Shown here: positions 1 through 11,316 of the stretch, in pieces
Layout: each line of letters starts with the position of its first letter
Numbering within the stretch: position 1 is the stretch's first letter
Assembly: GCA_035578175.1 (NCBI GenBank)
Contig: JAQMRL010000008.1
Span: forward strand, 59,700,541 to 59,764,540
Length of the DNA: 64,000 bases
Origin: Catonia carolina
Taxonomy: Eukaryota > Arthropoda > Insecta > Hemiptera > Achilidae
Direction: 5' to 3'
Notes under the pieces: model-generated
The model's database searches: none
What the model was told of the DNA's origin: nothing
Seen by the model: the letters and a program-made list of their open reading frames with translations, nothing else
Translations under genes and position numbers: made by a program

Positions 1-251
1 ACCTGGTGGGACAGTTACCAGTAAATCGCATTATCTTTGACTTTTTTTTACGGAATGTTTGAAATTATATTTCTTGCATTATTCGTTTAAAACATATACC
101 AATCTCTGACTTTAAACTGCTAAATAATTAATTATTAAACTTAGCCTACGAACAAATACAACAGGTGAATGATACCAGAACCAACCCTAAATTAATTAAA
201 TAAGTTAAAAGAATTTAATAAACCTACAAAATTAAAATAATAAATCCTTGT

Positions 252-635
252 TGTTGTTTAGGTCAACAGCCGAAAGTTGGTTTGAACCTCTAGAGGTTTT
301 ACTTAGTAAAACAAGGAGTTAGGTGGTTTGTACTCACTGAGTACAAGATTAGCCTATTCTTATCAGCATGCGAGGCCCTTCTGAAAGCATCTACTCTGCA
401 TCTTGAAAATGACACGATCACTTCATTCACCACAGGGTCTGGCTGTATAATGAAGTTCATTTTTTTAGAGGAGATTACTCAGACTAGTGTCTTTTACACT
501 TCTACCTCTTCTGTTCTTAAGTAGTTCAGTCATATAATTGGCTGACCACGTGTTAGAAACAGAACTATTTTTTATAGCCCTGAAACTAGCAGATCGATGC
601 AAATAATTTAACACTCCACCTGCCTGTTATAGGCG
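252..635 (+). repeat. Dispersed repeat family A, copy 1
   Basis: About 390-bp interspersed repeat recognised by comparison with five other copies in the window. It opens with a shared GGTTTGAACCTCTAGAGG block. A central block follows (CAGGGTCTGGCTGTATAATG), and it ends near AACACTCCACCTGCCTGTTA. No open frame, TIR, A/B box or poly(A) tail is evident, so the class is unknown. Edges are set where similarity between copies fades. Confidence 0.8.
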
Positions 636-1684
636 AAATAAATCCTACTAAAAAAAATTAAATAAACAAATAACCGTTCAAGTCCTATTAATGATTGGTA
701 TTATTATTTCACTTATTATAACCTAGAAAGATGTTCTTCAAGTGTTACATTCTTTTTTTTTAAATCATGGGAGAAATTTTTTCAATCAATACAATTAGAA
801 CATGTTTATATGTGCATTAGAAGAAAGTACTAAAATCATACAGAAAAAATGTTATGACGACTTCATTCGTGCTGAGACACAAGTTACAATACAATTAATT
901 TAGTAGTAAGTGTTAAATAATAAGAATGTTGCATTACCATCATTATGTAGTCATATTGTTGTCAGATTACTTTGTGTCATTTTATTCAGAGACCTATTTT
1001 TAGAATGATTATTGATAAAGGACACACGTTAACACTTCAAATTTTACGAAACACTCACATAGATTATTACGTATTTTACTCTCTTGTTGGCAGTTATTCT
1101 TCTATCAAAGAAATTAAATCTATAATATATTTACTACATGAAACCGATCTAGGCGTATGATTTCCTAATGTACGGATTCGCGAAACCGAGTAATATATCT
1201 TGATTACAATCCAAAAAGCACTTACAATTATTATAATGGACTCCCCTTGCTACGTAAGACGAGAGACTATCTACACCGATCTACAAATTCCTTACCTATT
1301 CGACACAATAGAACAATTCTGTTGAAGTTTCCACGGAACATTAACCGGACAATCTTCCACGAAAGGTAAAGATATTTAGGACGGTGATTTGTTTCTCCCT
1401 TAAATTCATATGAATAAATTATAAACACAAACATTTTAGGAAAAAACAAATAACACAGAACCTTCATCACTTATTTTCTTTCTCACATCGGTCATCGTTA
1501 GTTAAAAGTGTCATTCCTACTACCGTCAAGACGCAAAATACGTTTTGTATCTCGTATTAAAAACTTTGTTATATATTGTTTAGAAAAATAATTTACAATT
1601 ATTTGTATGTTTGTGATTATAAAATTGCAGTAAAATCCCGCTTAACCGAATTATAAGAGGTGGGCCCGATTTCGGGTAAGTGAA
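636..1684. other. Unassigned A+T-rich sequence
   Basis: No repeat shared with the rest of the window, no coding similarity and no clear hairpins were seen. Two short open frames lie here (62 codons on the plus strand, 67 on the minus strand) with no recognisable product. Confidence 0.5.
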
Positions 1685-2018
1685 ATTTAAAAAAAATGTA
1701 GGAATTGTTTTTGAGAATAGTGCAAAAAGTAAAAAATATAAGAATAAACTACTTCCGGTTGACAGATTGTGATGAAAATGTTTTGTGTCAGGTCCCCTAG
1801 TGGTACAGAACTTAAGTTTTAAATTTATACGATATTCCGTTCTTGAAATATTTTATTTACTTACAAAAAAGTCAATCGCTAAAATTTTTTTTGGGTTCAC
1901 GTGGGCTAAAAACGTGTATTTCCCGTGAAAATTCGATTTCAAAAAATGGGCATGAAAACAATACCCTCCGTTCCTATATAGGTCTATTCATACATGCATA
2001 TAGGGAAAGAGAAAGAAA
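1685..2018 (-). repeat. Family B, copy 1 (truncated, 5' part only)
   Basis: Minus-strand fragment of family B covering roughly its first third. It carries the blocks read in reverse as ACTACTTCCGGTTGAC and GAAAACAATACC, and the diverged terminal GGGAAAGAGAAAG. The 3' two thirds are missing. Divergence is visibly higher than between the full-length copies. Confidence 0.75.
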
Positions 2019-2375
2019 ATATTAGTTCATTTCTGATCATCCGAAATATCGGATTAGCAGGTTATTTAACATGTTACATGTTACAACACATAATTATTAC
2101 ATGTCTATAACCTGCGTCGCACGAAAATGGGTTTCAAGGTCACTCACAGTTGACTACTCTCTCGACTATTAAGTTGTCATAATTCATACTTGCATCAGGA
2201 GTAACGATCGTCTGTCTTGTTTTGCAGTGCGCGTGGGTGTAGTGTGTGATTTGGCAATACTGCAGCTGGCTGAAGTGACCTTGAAGTTTATTTAGTACGT
2301 CGCAGATACTAATATAATCTCTTTTGTCGCTGTCCTTCATATTTCGGTTAGTTTTCCTATCGACTATTGTACTGC

Positions 2376-3136
2376 GTGTCTGTAACTTGATGGCCTCCGG
2401 CAGAGAGTAACAATATGCGGATTGTAAAACCATTTCAGAAAACATATCTATTTTTTCAAAGTAATTGAAACTTGTCGGAAATTACGAATTTTTATAAAAC
2501 AATGTGTTTCGCATGTTTTTGTTGTATAAAATTTTTTTGAAGAAAATGCGTATTTTTCAAATACATCGTCATTATTCAACTATATTAAATAATTCCTTCG
2601 CTAAAAATTAATTTAAATTTTTTTCACTATTTCATTTCCTAAATGTGTATATAGTTATCTTTAAAGACCGAAAATTTTCTCGCATGCTGACTTTTTCATA
2701 TCGTGTTTGGCGATTTTACAAAATTTGTGTATAAAAATACCTCGTAAATTAAAAATTAATGATTTTCTATTAAATTTTATTGCGTCATCGTTTTCCATAA
2801 TTATTACAAAACAAATTTGAACAACGACATTTTAGTATCTTTAATATTATGTTAAAACGTGAAATAGTTGTTGAACAATGACAATGTATTTAAAACATAC
2901 GTATTTTTCTTTGTAAACAAAACTTTTATTAAATTATATATTATCTCATGAAGCGTGTGTTTTTGGAATTAATTTTATAGAACAAAAAACATGCAAAGTA
3001 GCCTACTGTGTTTTATAAAAATAAGTAATTTCCGACAAGTTTCAGTTACTTAAAATAATTAGTAATGTTTTCTGAAATGTTTTTACAATTCGCATATTGC
3101 TTCCCTCTGCCGGAGGCCATCAGGTTACAGACAGAC
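2376..3136. mobile_element. Long inverted-repeat (MITE-like) element
   Basis: Two arms of about 165 bp (2376-2545 and 2967-3136) are reverse complements with few changes. Each arm starts from a GTCTGTAAC(T/C)TGATGGCC tip and runs inward through CTCCGGCAGAG, CAATATGCG and AAACTTGTCGGAAATTAC. The middle is A+T-rich with no open frame. The tips match those of the short element at 3290-3481, so the two belong to one family. No target duplication was clear and the superfamily is unknown. The 101-codon frame over the left arm is not believed to be a gene. Confidence 0.75.
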
Positions 3137-3289
3137 AGCCAGTATAAACAGACTACGGAATGTGAATCATGATTCACTCTACCATCGCCTTCAGTCAAAA
3201 CAACCGGCAACTGACCGGATAATTTATAATTGGCCTGCTCTATGAATTATTTCTACTGGTTCTGTCGTATTTTTTATTTAGTATGTATA

Positions 3290-3481
3290 GTCTGTCTATA
3301 ACTTGATGGTGTCCCGCAGAGAGGGGCAGAATCGGTTCGCTACTAGCATTCTCAATACATTTCATTATGCACTATTACTAACTAATACACTGGACTTGGC
3401 AGATAATGAAGTGTTATTGAGAAGGCTAGTAGTGGCCGATTCTGCTCCTCTCTTCGGGAGGCCATCAAGTTATAGACAGAC
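3290..3481. mobile_element. Short inverted-repeat (MITE-like) element
   Basis: A 192-bp element with arms of about 70 bp, from the tip GTCTGTCTATAACTTGATGG inward through GCAGAATCGG. It shares its tip with the 761-bp element 150 bp upstream but has a different core. The 99-codon frame that crosses it is a by-product of the arms. The 150-bp gap between the two elements contains the 16-bp palindrome GTGAATCATGATTCAC. Confidence 0.75.
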
Positions 3482-4082
3482 AGTATCTGATAAGCAAAGA
3501 ATATATTTTGTAACTCGAATGGATCGCGCTAAATTAAATCACTATTTTAATACAGTTTTATGTTTTGACGTGCTGCACAATTCTTGGGATAGAATATTTT
3601 AATTTAATGCAATTAAAAAACTGCAATATGATCAAATATATTTTCTGCTCTACTATTTTGGTAATGTACAGTAATAGTTTTGGAAATTTATGTCATTACT
3701 TGATTATATACTATTCATTATTATATCCCATTATTGAATGACCATTGTGTGTGTTCAATTATTTAGTGTTGCTTATATGTGTATTACTCCACACGACGCA
3801 TTGATTAATAATATTGGACTATATAGTACTGACAGTGTAACGATATTGTAGTATGTTTACTATGTGTATGGTTATTATAGTTATTTATTTATTTACACTA
3901 ATCATTTGTCAAGGTCAGATCACTAATCATTATGAATTTGATTGATGGTATTAATGGTCATAAAATGTTCTCATTCCAATCATCTGTCACTGTTTTAATA
4001 TTATTTAATATTTTGTTTGACTCATTAAATATTTATATCAATCTACGAATGTTCTAGATATAGAGGAATATGTGATTGTTAA
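3482..4082. other. Unassigned A+T-rich sequence
   Basis: No gene, RNA or repeat shared with the rest of the window was recognised. Confidence 0.5.
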
Positions 4083-4137
4083 AAAAATCATGGGTTTCTA
4101 AAATCACACGTTTATAAATAAAACGCACATTAAATTT
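4083..4137 (+). repeat. Left 55-bp direct repeat flanking family B copy 2
   Basis: Matches 5771-5825 at 53 of 55 positions, in the same orientation. The repeat ends 14 bases before family B copy 2 begins, whereas the right copy directly abuts the element. Confidence 0.9.
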
Positions 4138-4352
4138 ATTTAAGTAAAAACATCTGGTGTGAAACACTCACAAGACTTTCTTTTGACAATGCAAATAATG
4201 AACAATATAACCTAATTTTAATCATGAGTGAAAGACGCAATATGAAAATCAATCTCAGTTTGGCTTTAAAATACGGAAAATCAGTCTTTCACGCTAAAAT
4301 AGACTCTGTAGAGAAAAATTCTTCAAATAACAGTTGTAGATCTCGTAATTCT

Positions 4353-5064
4353 ATTCCGTTATTTCACATCACATCATCTGTAACCTTAAAGTCGTCTCGT
4401 GTAAACACATCTGTACTATTGTTACTGATGACTCCCACTCACTATAATTAATCGTAGATATTGTTTGCATGTTTATTAATACACATAAGTTGGTTGTTTG
4501 CTTCGCACGTGTTCTGTTCAATACATAATGAATCTTTTCGAATTGGCTCCTATTATTTCTACTAAGGAACGAGGTATACGTTTCCTTCAAGAGAAAGGGA
4601 TACTGCATAATCGGCGCATTTGTTAAAATATACACGATATGATACTGAACACCACTGGCCAGGACGTTGGGTGTGTAATAAAGCAATCTGCAGAATTAGT
4701 AAACCTCTAAGAAGTGACATATTTCTCGCTAATACGAAGTTTTATTGTCGAACAACCATTCTCTTCATTTACAGTTGGCACAAAAGAGTACGCACTAATT
4801 AAATTGTGCGAAGACGTACTTTTCATAAATTTGTGTTTTTTTCTGTATTTTTTAAATTTTAATGTTTTGTAATTTGTAAAATAAAACTTGCAAATAATAA
4901 TTTGTGAAACTTGTAAAAGAATAAAGAAAATCAGCCAACATGGTCGAACAGTAAAGGTGCATTCACACGATCTTTTGATGGTGTGAAATAACGGAATAGG
5001 TCCAACATTGTCGAACAGTAAAGGTGCATTCACACGATTTTTTGATGATGTGAAGTAACGGAAT
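4353..5064. mobile_element. 712-bp element with TIRs inserted in family B copy 2
   Basis: The left tip ATTCCGTTATTTCACATCA and the reverse complement of the right tip, ATTCCGTTACTTCACATCA, pair closely for about 20 bp and then more weakly inward. A degenerate duplication of the B sequence (AGATCTCGTAATTCT left, AGATCCTAATTTTCT right) looks like a target duplication of about 15 bp. The right end is tandemly duplicated. No transposase was recognised and the superfamily is not assigned. Confidence 0.7.
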
Positions 5065-5070
5065 AGATCC
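4938..5070 (+). repeat. Two 67-bp tandem units at the right end of the insert
   Basis: The block from TCGAACAGTAAAGGTGCATT to CGGAATAG(G/A)TCC occurs twice with a 67-bp period. Each unit carries a copy of the terminal sequence, so the element has two alternative right ends. Confidence 0.85.
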
Positions 5071-5770
5071 TAATTTTCTATAAATTTCATTATATGTATT
5101 TGGTCGTAAAATTTATAAAACGGCCAAAATCTTAATAAATCGATTTTTTTTACAGATTTTCATGAAAAAAAACAAACAGAAAATCACTAATAACCGCTAA
5201 ACTAAGCGTTATACAAAAAAATGTTCGAAATAAAAGTTGTGGATTTTTAAATTCTCTACACCTTTTATTATACAGTAGACATTTTTGCGCTAAAATGATG
5301 TTAAAGCAACAATCTTAAAAAAAATTCTTAACTAGAAAACAGCCTCCCCAAGAATTTCAGCAGACATGGTGTCTACCATATCTTGTAGTGCATAAAAAAT
5401 TTAGTGAATGAGACGATTTTTTAAAAAAATCGTACGAGCCGTTTTTGAGAAAATCGCAAAAAAGTTAAAAATTACACGAATAAACTACCACTTCCGGTAG
5501 ACTGACTTTGATGAAAATGTTCGTGTCGAGTACGGTAGTAGTATCTAATTTAACTTACGTTTCAAGTTTCAACTTCGTACGATGTTTTTTTCTTGAGATA
5601 TTGTGTTCACACACACATACACAGACACACAACCAATCGCTAAAAACTTGTTTTTTGGGTTCAGGGGTCTGAAAACGTGTAGGCCTATATCCGGTGAAAA
5701 CTCGATTTCAAAAAATCGACGTGGAAACAATACCTTCCTTCCTACATATTTATTTAGGCAAGAGAAAGTA

Positions 5771-5825
5771 AAAAATCATGGGTTTCTAAAATCACACGTT
5801 TATAAATGAAACGCACATTACATTT
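5771..5825 (+). repeat. Right 55-bp direct repeat flanking family B copy 2
   Basis: Partner of 4083-4137 with two mismatches in 55. It starts immediately after the terminal GAGAAAGTA of the B copy. Confidence 0.9.
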
Positions 5826-6584
5826 GAAGAGCTAAGTGGATGAAAGTGCCATGTGACATTTTTTTAAAACATAGTTTTCATGATTGATGAATATTACATG
5901 CATATTTAGTTACTTAGGTGGCATAGAATGCTCTATTTCAACAGTTTAAGGAAATACCAGAAGATCAAGGGGCATCCACCACATAATTGTGTTTTGTATT
6001 GAATAAAGTGGTGAAGATCATCTTGTTCCTCTAGAATAAAAATCATAACCATTTTACAGTAACAGATAACTCTAGTTATAAACATTAAAAATGTCCTCAA
6101 TAAAAGCTGTTATTAAGAATTTTTTAAAAAGATTCTCTAATGAAAAACTTTGTCTTGTATTATTGAAATAGCCTAGTATTCATCCTTTCTTAAAGTAAAC
6201 AGAGTTTTTGTGGATGAAGGTTATATGCACAGAAAACTGATTTAGAAGAATAATGTTGAAAAGTAAAATTTGAAGAATTTTAAAATTCATATGGTATAAT
6301 TTTTCGTGGAGAGACAATAAGTAAGTAGGTACCAAAATAAAATCATCAACAAACTCGCAAAAAGTTGGGAGCCTTAAATTTTTGACCGTACTTTCCTCAA
6401 AATTATAATTATGAAATGTGACACCTTCATTCGCTAAGGTCTTCATTTAAAAAAATAAAAAGTTCGATATTTTAAGTCCGGGCTCAATTGCCCTGGATTT
6501 TTTTGGGTTGAATCCCTAGGGTTTTCTGCCGTTTACGCTATTAGGAATCTTCCATCTCCGCCGTGAACACCGTTGACCAGTTTT
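5826..6584. other. Unassigned A+T-rich sequence
   Basis: No recognisable gene or shared repeat was seen. Confidence 0.5.
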
Positions 6585-7130
6585 CGCCTCAGTTGATCGC
6601 GGGTTGACACTGAAGGCCGGCTCCAGTATGCCATGTATAAGTTGCACAACATTAACGCAGAGTTTGGCATGAGAATATCGGCGCAAAAATCAAAGGTTAT
6701 GACATTCAAGGGAAGATGGCCAGTTCGCTCAAAAATTATATTTGGCAACCGAACTATAGAACAAGTTCGAGATTTCCTATGACAAAGATGATCACGTGAG
6801 TGAAAAACTGGCAAAATTCAGCGCTGTACGCGATTCTTTTCGCAGGACAATAGGAAAGAAAACTAGAAAGTACACCCAAATAAAATTTTATAGAGCAATG
6901 GCTGTACCACTCATAACATATGAGAGTGAAACATGGGTGTCATTATCCGCGCCGAGTTAAATGTTCAGTCACTGTTGAAACGTTAAGAATATATAAGAGA
7001 AACTGGTCTAACCATTTACTTCGCATGCCAGCTCACAGACTTCCTCTGCGAGCATGGAAATATAAACCTAGAGGGAAGCGAGGCTTGGGGAGACCTAAAA
7101 AGAGATGATGCAGGAACAGGCCATTGAGCC
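6585..7130 (+). pseudogene. LINE reverse transcriptase C-terminal remnant (type II)
   Basis: Reading across frames gives a decayed C-terminal part of a non-LTR retrotransposon polyprotein. Recognisable blocks are LQYAMYKLHNINAEF and MRISAQKSKVMTFKG near 6620-6715, and KFYRAMAVPLITYESETWV near 6880-6935. A last block, NWSNHLLRMPAHRLPL followed by GRPKKR, ends near 7108. These match the region after the catalytic motif of insect LINE enzymes: the thumb, the xPLITYGSETW block, then a basic GRP(K/R)(K/R)RW end. Several stops and frameshifts break it, and the catalytic part and the endonuclease are absent. It ends in a short GAT-rich run typical of a LINE 3' tail. Similar pieces lie at 32230, 34315, 44290 and 46858. 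The clade was not resolved. Confidence 0.8.
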
Positions 7131-8297
7131 TAATCCTTGACAGATGATGATGATGATATTTTAAGTTTTTTTTTTAAATAATTTTAGCTTTTAAATTGTA
7201 CATACAATTTTTAAGTATTCAGAATTAAATATCATTGTTATATAAATAAATGTAGTAAATTAATTTTACAAAACAACATACATATAAACATGTGACCATT
7301 TTATCCTCCACAACCATTTGGCAACCCTATCTGCCCAGGATATCATACGTCGAAATAATAATAATTTGAGGGATAAATTTGTGTGTATTTCTCTTTTCTT
7401 GAGAGTCCCTGAACTCTAGACAAAAAAATACATGAAAAAATTCTCAATAGAAAAAAAACAAAAGAAAATTTGTGAAATCATAAAAAACCTAAGATGCTTA
7501 GTTAAGCACTAATTTATCTTTTTCAAATTTAATCGGTGGTTTCTTAGCGCTGTATGTTTATAAAGAGTTAATTAAGTTTGCGCACAAAATAAATTTTGAA
7601 TTCAATTGGTTCTATGACACGTGCTTTATTCAGTCCAATTAAATTAGTTATTGGATTTTGCTGAATAGTACATACAGAGTACAAACAGAAATGGAACTCT
7701 ATATAATTCTAGTTGTTTTCAGTGTTGCTTATAATAGTACCATAATATTGCACTTTTCTGTTGTAATACTTGTTTGTCCGTGGTGTATGTCTGTCTGTCT
7801 GTCTTTCTATCTTGATTATGTACATACATATTTGTAGATGTTTCGCTACAGCTCATTCGATTCCAACACAAAGTGTTTTATACATAACGTATCACGTACT
7901 TCTCTTAGTATCTCTTTAATGTACATTTACACGGTAGATCTTTCATTTGTGCGCTGGTACTACGATGATGAAACTTTAGTAAGAGAAATTTGAATTTTCA
8001 GAGAGACACGTGTCAAAGAAACATAACCTCAAGCTAGTTCTCTTGAGCTTCTCCTTGCTTATTTGTTACTTTCTCTTTAAATGTGACAAGTTCATGTACG
8101 GAAGTCTTATTTCTTCATAATACCTTCTACGAGTAATCTACATACGCACGTATACATGTCTATAGATTCTATCCTTATGGTTTGTATTTAATCGAAATAA
8201 TCTTCGTCTAACATCATTAAGGTTTAATAATTTATATTTTGTAAAATAATTGATGCGATAAACAATTAATTAATTTATAAACGATTATTAATTTAAA
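7131..8297. other. Unassigned A+T-rich sequence
   Basis: Short simple runs of GAT (about 7138-7156) and CTGT (about 7790-7806) are present. Nothing coding or repeated elsewhere in the window was seen. Confidence 0.5.
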
Positions 8298-9296
8298 CAA
8301 TCTGTATAAGAATCAAACGGCTGTTTTGAGAATAGAGCGGTACGAAAAAGAGCCCGCTGTAAGAAAAGAGGTACGATAAGGTTGTTCATTGTCACCACTA
8401 CTTTTGAACTTGTATATAGTAGAAGCGGCTATAAATGGATTGAAGGAGAAATTTGACGCAGGAATAAAATTCAAGGGGAAACAATAAAAATGCTGAGAAT
8501 CGCCGATGATATAGCACTGTTACCGATACAAAGAAAGAAGCAGAGGATACCTTAAATGAAATGGATGAGATCATGAGAAAGGATTACTTTGTGAAAATTA
8601 ATAAGAACGAAACGAAAGTGTTGTGCAGCAGCAAGAGTGGTTTAGAAGAGATCAGAAATGTAAAAGTAGGCAACGAAAACATACAGGAAGTTGGGGTATT
8701 CTGCTATCTAGGGAGTAAAATAACAAAGGATGGTAGAAGCACAAGTGATATCAAAAGCACAATTGCTCAAGCTAGAAAAGCCTTTGAGATAAAAAAAAAA
8801 CAGCTTACTGACTACAAACATTGATTTACAGATTAGGAAAAATTTCTTAAAACATAATGTTCGGAGTGCAGCATTATACGGGAGTGAAACGTGGGTGATA
8901 GGGGCTGTAGAAAAGAAGAGGATAGAAGCTTTTGAAATGTGGTGTTATAGGAAATTGTTGAAGATTAGATGGGTGGACAAAATAAGTAATTTAGAGGTTC
9001 TTAGGCGAGTGGATGAGAAAAGAAGTATATGGAAGCATCTTACCAGAAGAAGGGGTAGGCTAGTGGGGCATATCTTAAGACATCCAGGTATTCAGGGCTA
9101 TCAATAATGGAGGGTAATATTGAGGGAGCATATTGTAGGGGAAGGCAAAGATTAAAACAAAAAAAAGCAAATTACGAAAGATGTCGGGTGTTACAGGCAT
9201 GTAGATATGAAACGACTTGCGCAAGGTAGAACAGCTTGGAGAAGTGCATCAAACCAGTCGAGAAAGTGATGACAAAAAATTATTTGATAACACATA
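8298..9296 (+). pseudogene. LINE reverse transcriptase remnant (type I), longest copy
   Basis: Decayed non-LTR reverse transcriptase. The frame-hopping translation shows QGCSLSP-like sequence near 8380 and an ADDIAL catalytic block near 8505, where the usual residue before ADD is replaced by isoleucine. Then come the thumb region (VGVFCYLGSKITKDG near 8690) and the C-terminal block AFEMWCYRKLLKIRWVDKIS near 8930-8990. It ends with TGATGACAAAAAATTATT. Two open stretches (8561-8824 and 8895-9107) are separated by a frameshift in an A run. The 5' part, including the endonuclease, is missing. Other copies of this family lie at 24548, 26807 and 29571. The family is likely RTE-like, but that is not proven. 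Confidence 0.88.
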
Positions 9297-9577
9297 TACA
9301 TATACTTATTGAAAATAATGCAAAACTTAAATAAAAACAATTTCTAAAGAAATTTGGATTAATAGAATCCAATTATGCGGGTTAATTAATCATTAAACAT
9401 CAAAATCTTGCAAAGTTTGCAGTCAAAATTACTCAGAACTATCTCAGTTCTACTTTCGTTCATATCGACTATATTACATAGGTACTAAACATTCCTACAA
9501 TTCAACATGCAATTAACGCGTTCAGTATCAATACCAAAAAGGATCACTTATAAATCATCTGAATTTACATAAATTTT

Positions 9578-10022
9578 TATAAAAATTTAAAATCCTACAA
9601 TTTTTGTGTCGAAATTTTTTTTGTATATCGCTTAGTTTAGCGGTAATTAGCGATTTTCTGTTTTTTTCTCACGAAAATGCGTAAAATTTCGGGTTTTTTA
9701 AAAGATTTCAGCCATAGTATGCATTTACAAAAGTTTATTATAATCAAATTACAGGAAATCAAAAGATCTAAAACTTTTAATTCACGCATTTTTCTCTACA
9801 GAGTCTAGTTTAGCGCGAAAGAGTGACTTTTCGTATTTTTAAGCCAAACTGAGGTTGATTTTCATTTTGCATAATTCCCTCATGATTAAAATTAGGTTAT
9901 GTTTATTAAGGTTATTTTTTTGTTTATTTCTTTCTAATGTTTTATTTCTAATGTTAGATTATGTTGTTAATTATTTACATTGGCAAAAGAAAGTTGTGTG
10001 AGCGTTTCACACCAGATTTTTT
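9578..10022 (+). repeat. Family B, copy 3 (5'-truncated)
   Basis: Covers the 3' half of family B, from the AAATCCTACAA block to the terminal hairpin GTGTGAGCGTTTCACACC and the T run. The 66-codon open frame at 9961-10161 starts in this tail and is not considered a gene. Confidence 0.85.
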
Positions 10023-11045
10023 AATCTTGATTAAATATTTGAATCGGAATCAAATAAATTTATTTGATGTCTTTGATTATAAATGTTTAATGCGATCCAA
10101 ACGAATGGAATCGATAATCGACGATGATAATAATATTAAGGAAGTAATGGCAAATCGATGAAATCTTTGTAGCTGTACATGCCATTGCTTCTTATAGTAC
10201 CGTAATTAAAATATATTGCTTAAGAGGGCGGAGTAGTATTATAAGGGTGGCGAGTGGCTGTGCTTGCTTTGCTTACTTGAGCTCACTGGGGGTTGTGAAA
10301 TTCAGTCTTAATGTGGTCTGGACAGGGGTGCTTTACTCTCCTTTAGTTGTATAGTACTTTACTAGTAGCTCTCCCTTTAATCCCGCTGAGTGGTGCTGCC
10401 GTTGCATCGAGTCCAATAACATGATTATGAGCCGCTAGCGAGGCACTGAAACTGCCTCTACACTCAACTGAATTCTCATCTACGTCCTAACTTCTCCTCA
10501 TCAGCCTCGTTGCTTCCATTGCCTTACTTCACTCGCTCACTCCATCCATTCAGTACTTCAATGCAGATTGCCTGCCTTTTCCTACGTTTAATGATTCTAA
10601 ATAATCCTAATAACTATTAAAATTCTAAATAATTCCGTTTCTTAGTTATTAACCACTTAAAAGTTCATTTTTCCTGAAGTAATCTGCATTTTTAACGGCT
10701 TTTTACTCTACCCAGATGTATAAAGTCTGATGAAAGTCTGATATTTTTCGTAGGAATCAAAGATAAATATTCCTATCTTATTAATATTATAATTCTAGTT
10801 TTGTATGGGCTTTAGAGACTCTTCATTGTTAATTCTTAGTTGTACTTTTTAAAGTTCTCATATCACTGTTTTTCCAACTGAATTTAATCTATTAAAATAA
10901 CATTGCAACAGGCCACTTTCAATCAAACACACCATAACAGACTGCCAAACTACGCATTCCACACGATTACTGTTTAAAATTAACAATTTTTTTTTTTTAA
11001 CTCCTAATATGTGTACGTTGCAATTTGTTCAATTCCTAACAATAA
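10023..11045. other. Unassigned sequence with a GC-richer patch
   Basis: 10215-10570 is clearly less A+T-rich than its surroundings and has no match elsewhere in the window. It could be an exon, a promoter region or an unrecognised repeat. It has no long open frame. The rest is A+T-rich and featureless to the eye. Confidence 0.45.
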
Positions 11046-11316
11046 GCAACCACATGATGACCCAATGAGATGAGGATGATGTGTATGACGTGTTAATGAG
11101 GTGTAGTCTTGTACAGACCCAGGTCGACCATTCCTGGAGAGATGGTTAATTGAACCCCTACCATCAAAGTACACCGGCAACCACTGTCTTTATTCAAATC
11201 CGTATAAAAGTAACTACCTTTACTAGGATTTGAATCAGGAACCTTCGTCTCCAAAAATCAGCTGTTAAACAGCTGATTCTCGCTACGACTTTACCTCTAG
11301 ACCAACCCGGTGGGTT
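11046..11316 (-). mobile_element. tRNA-derived SINE with 9-bp target duplication
   Basis: On the minus strand the head reads AACCCACCGGGTTGGTCTAG. It includes a perfect RNA polymerase III A box (TGGTCTAGAGG) and a B-box-like GATTCAAATCC downstream. Between them is a hairpin, AATCAGCTG-loop-CAGCTGATT. The element is bounded by TAACAATAA on both sides (11037-11045 and 11317-11325), as expected for target-primed insertion. It encodes no protein and depends on a LINE for movement. Confidence 0.85.

Larger units (their letters stand above)
4152..5770 (-). repeat. Family B, copy 2 (near full length, split by an insertion)
   Basis: Minus-strand copy present as 4152-4352 and 5065-5770. The left end shows ATCTGGTGTGAAACACTCAC. 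The right end shows GGCAAGAGAAAGTA, the reverse complement of the family's 5' tip. The two parts rejoin in register when 4353-5064 is removed. The whole is bracketed by 55-bp direct repeats. Confidence 0.85.

Noticed and set aside
2140..2445. 101-codon minus-strand frame
   Set aside because: It overlaps the arm of an inverted-repeat element and shows no domain.
3303..3602. 99-codon plus-strand frame
   Set aside because: It spans the 192-bp inverted-repeat element and is explained by its arms.
4369..5033. 105- and 108-codon minus-strand frames
   Set aside because: They lie inside the 712-bp TIR insert, show no transposase motif, and one crosses the 67-bp tandem duplication.
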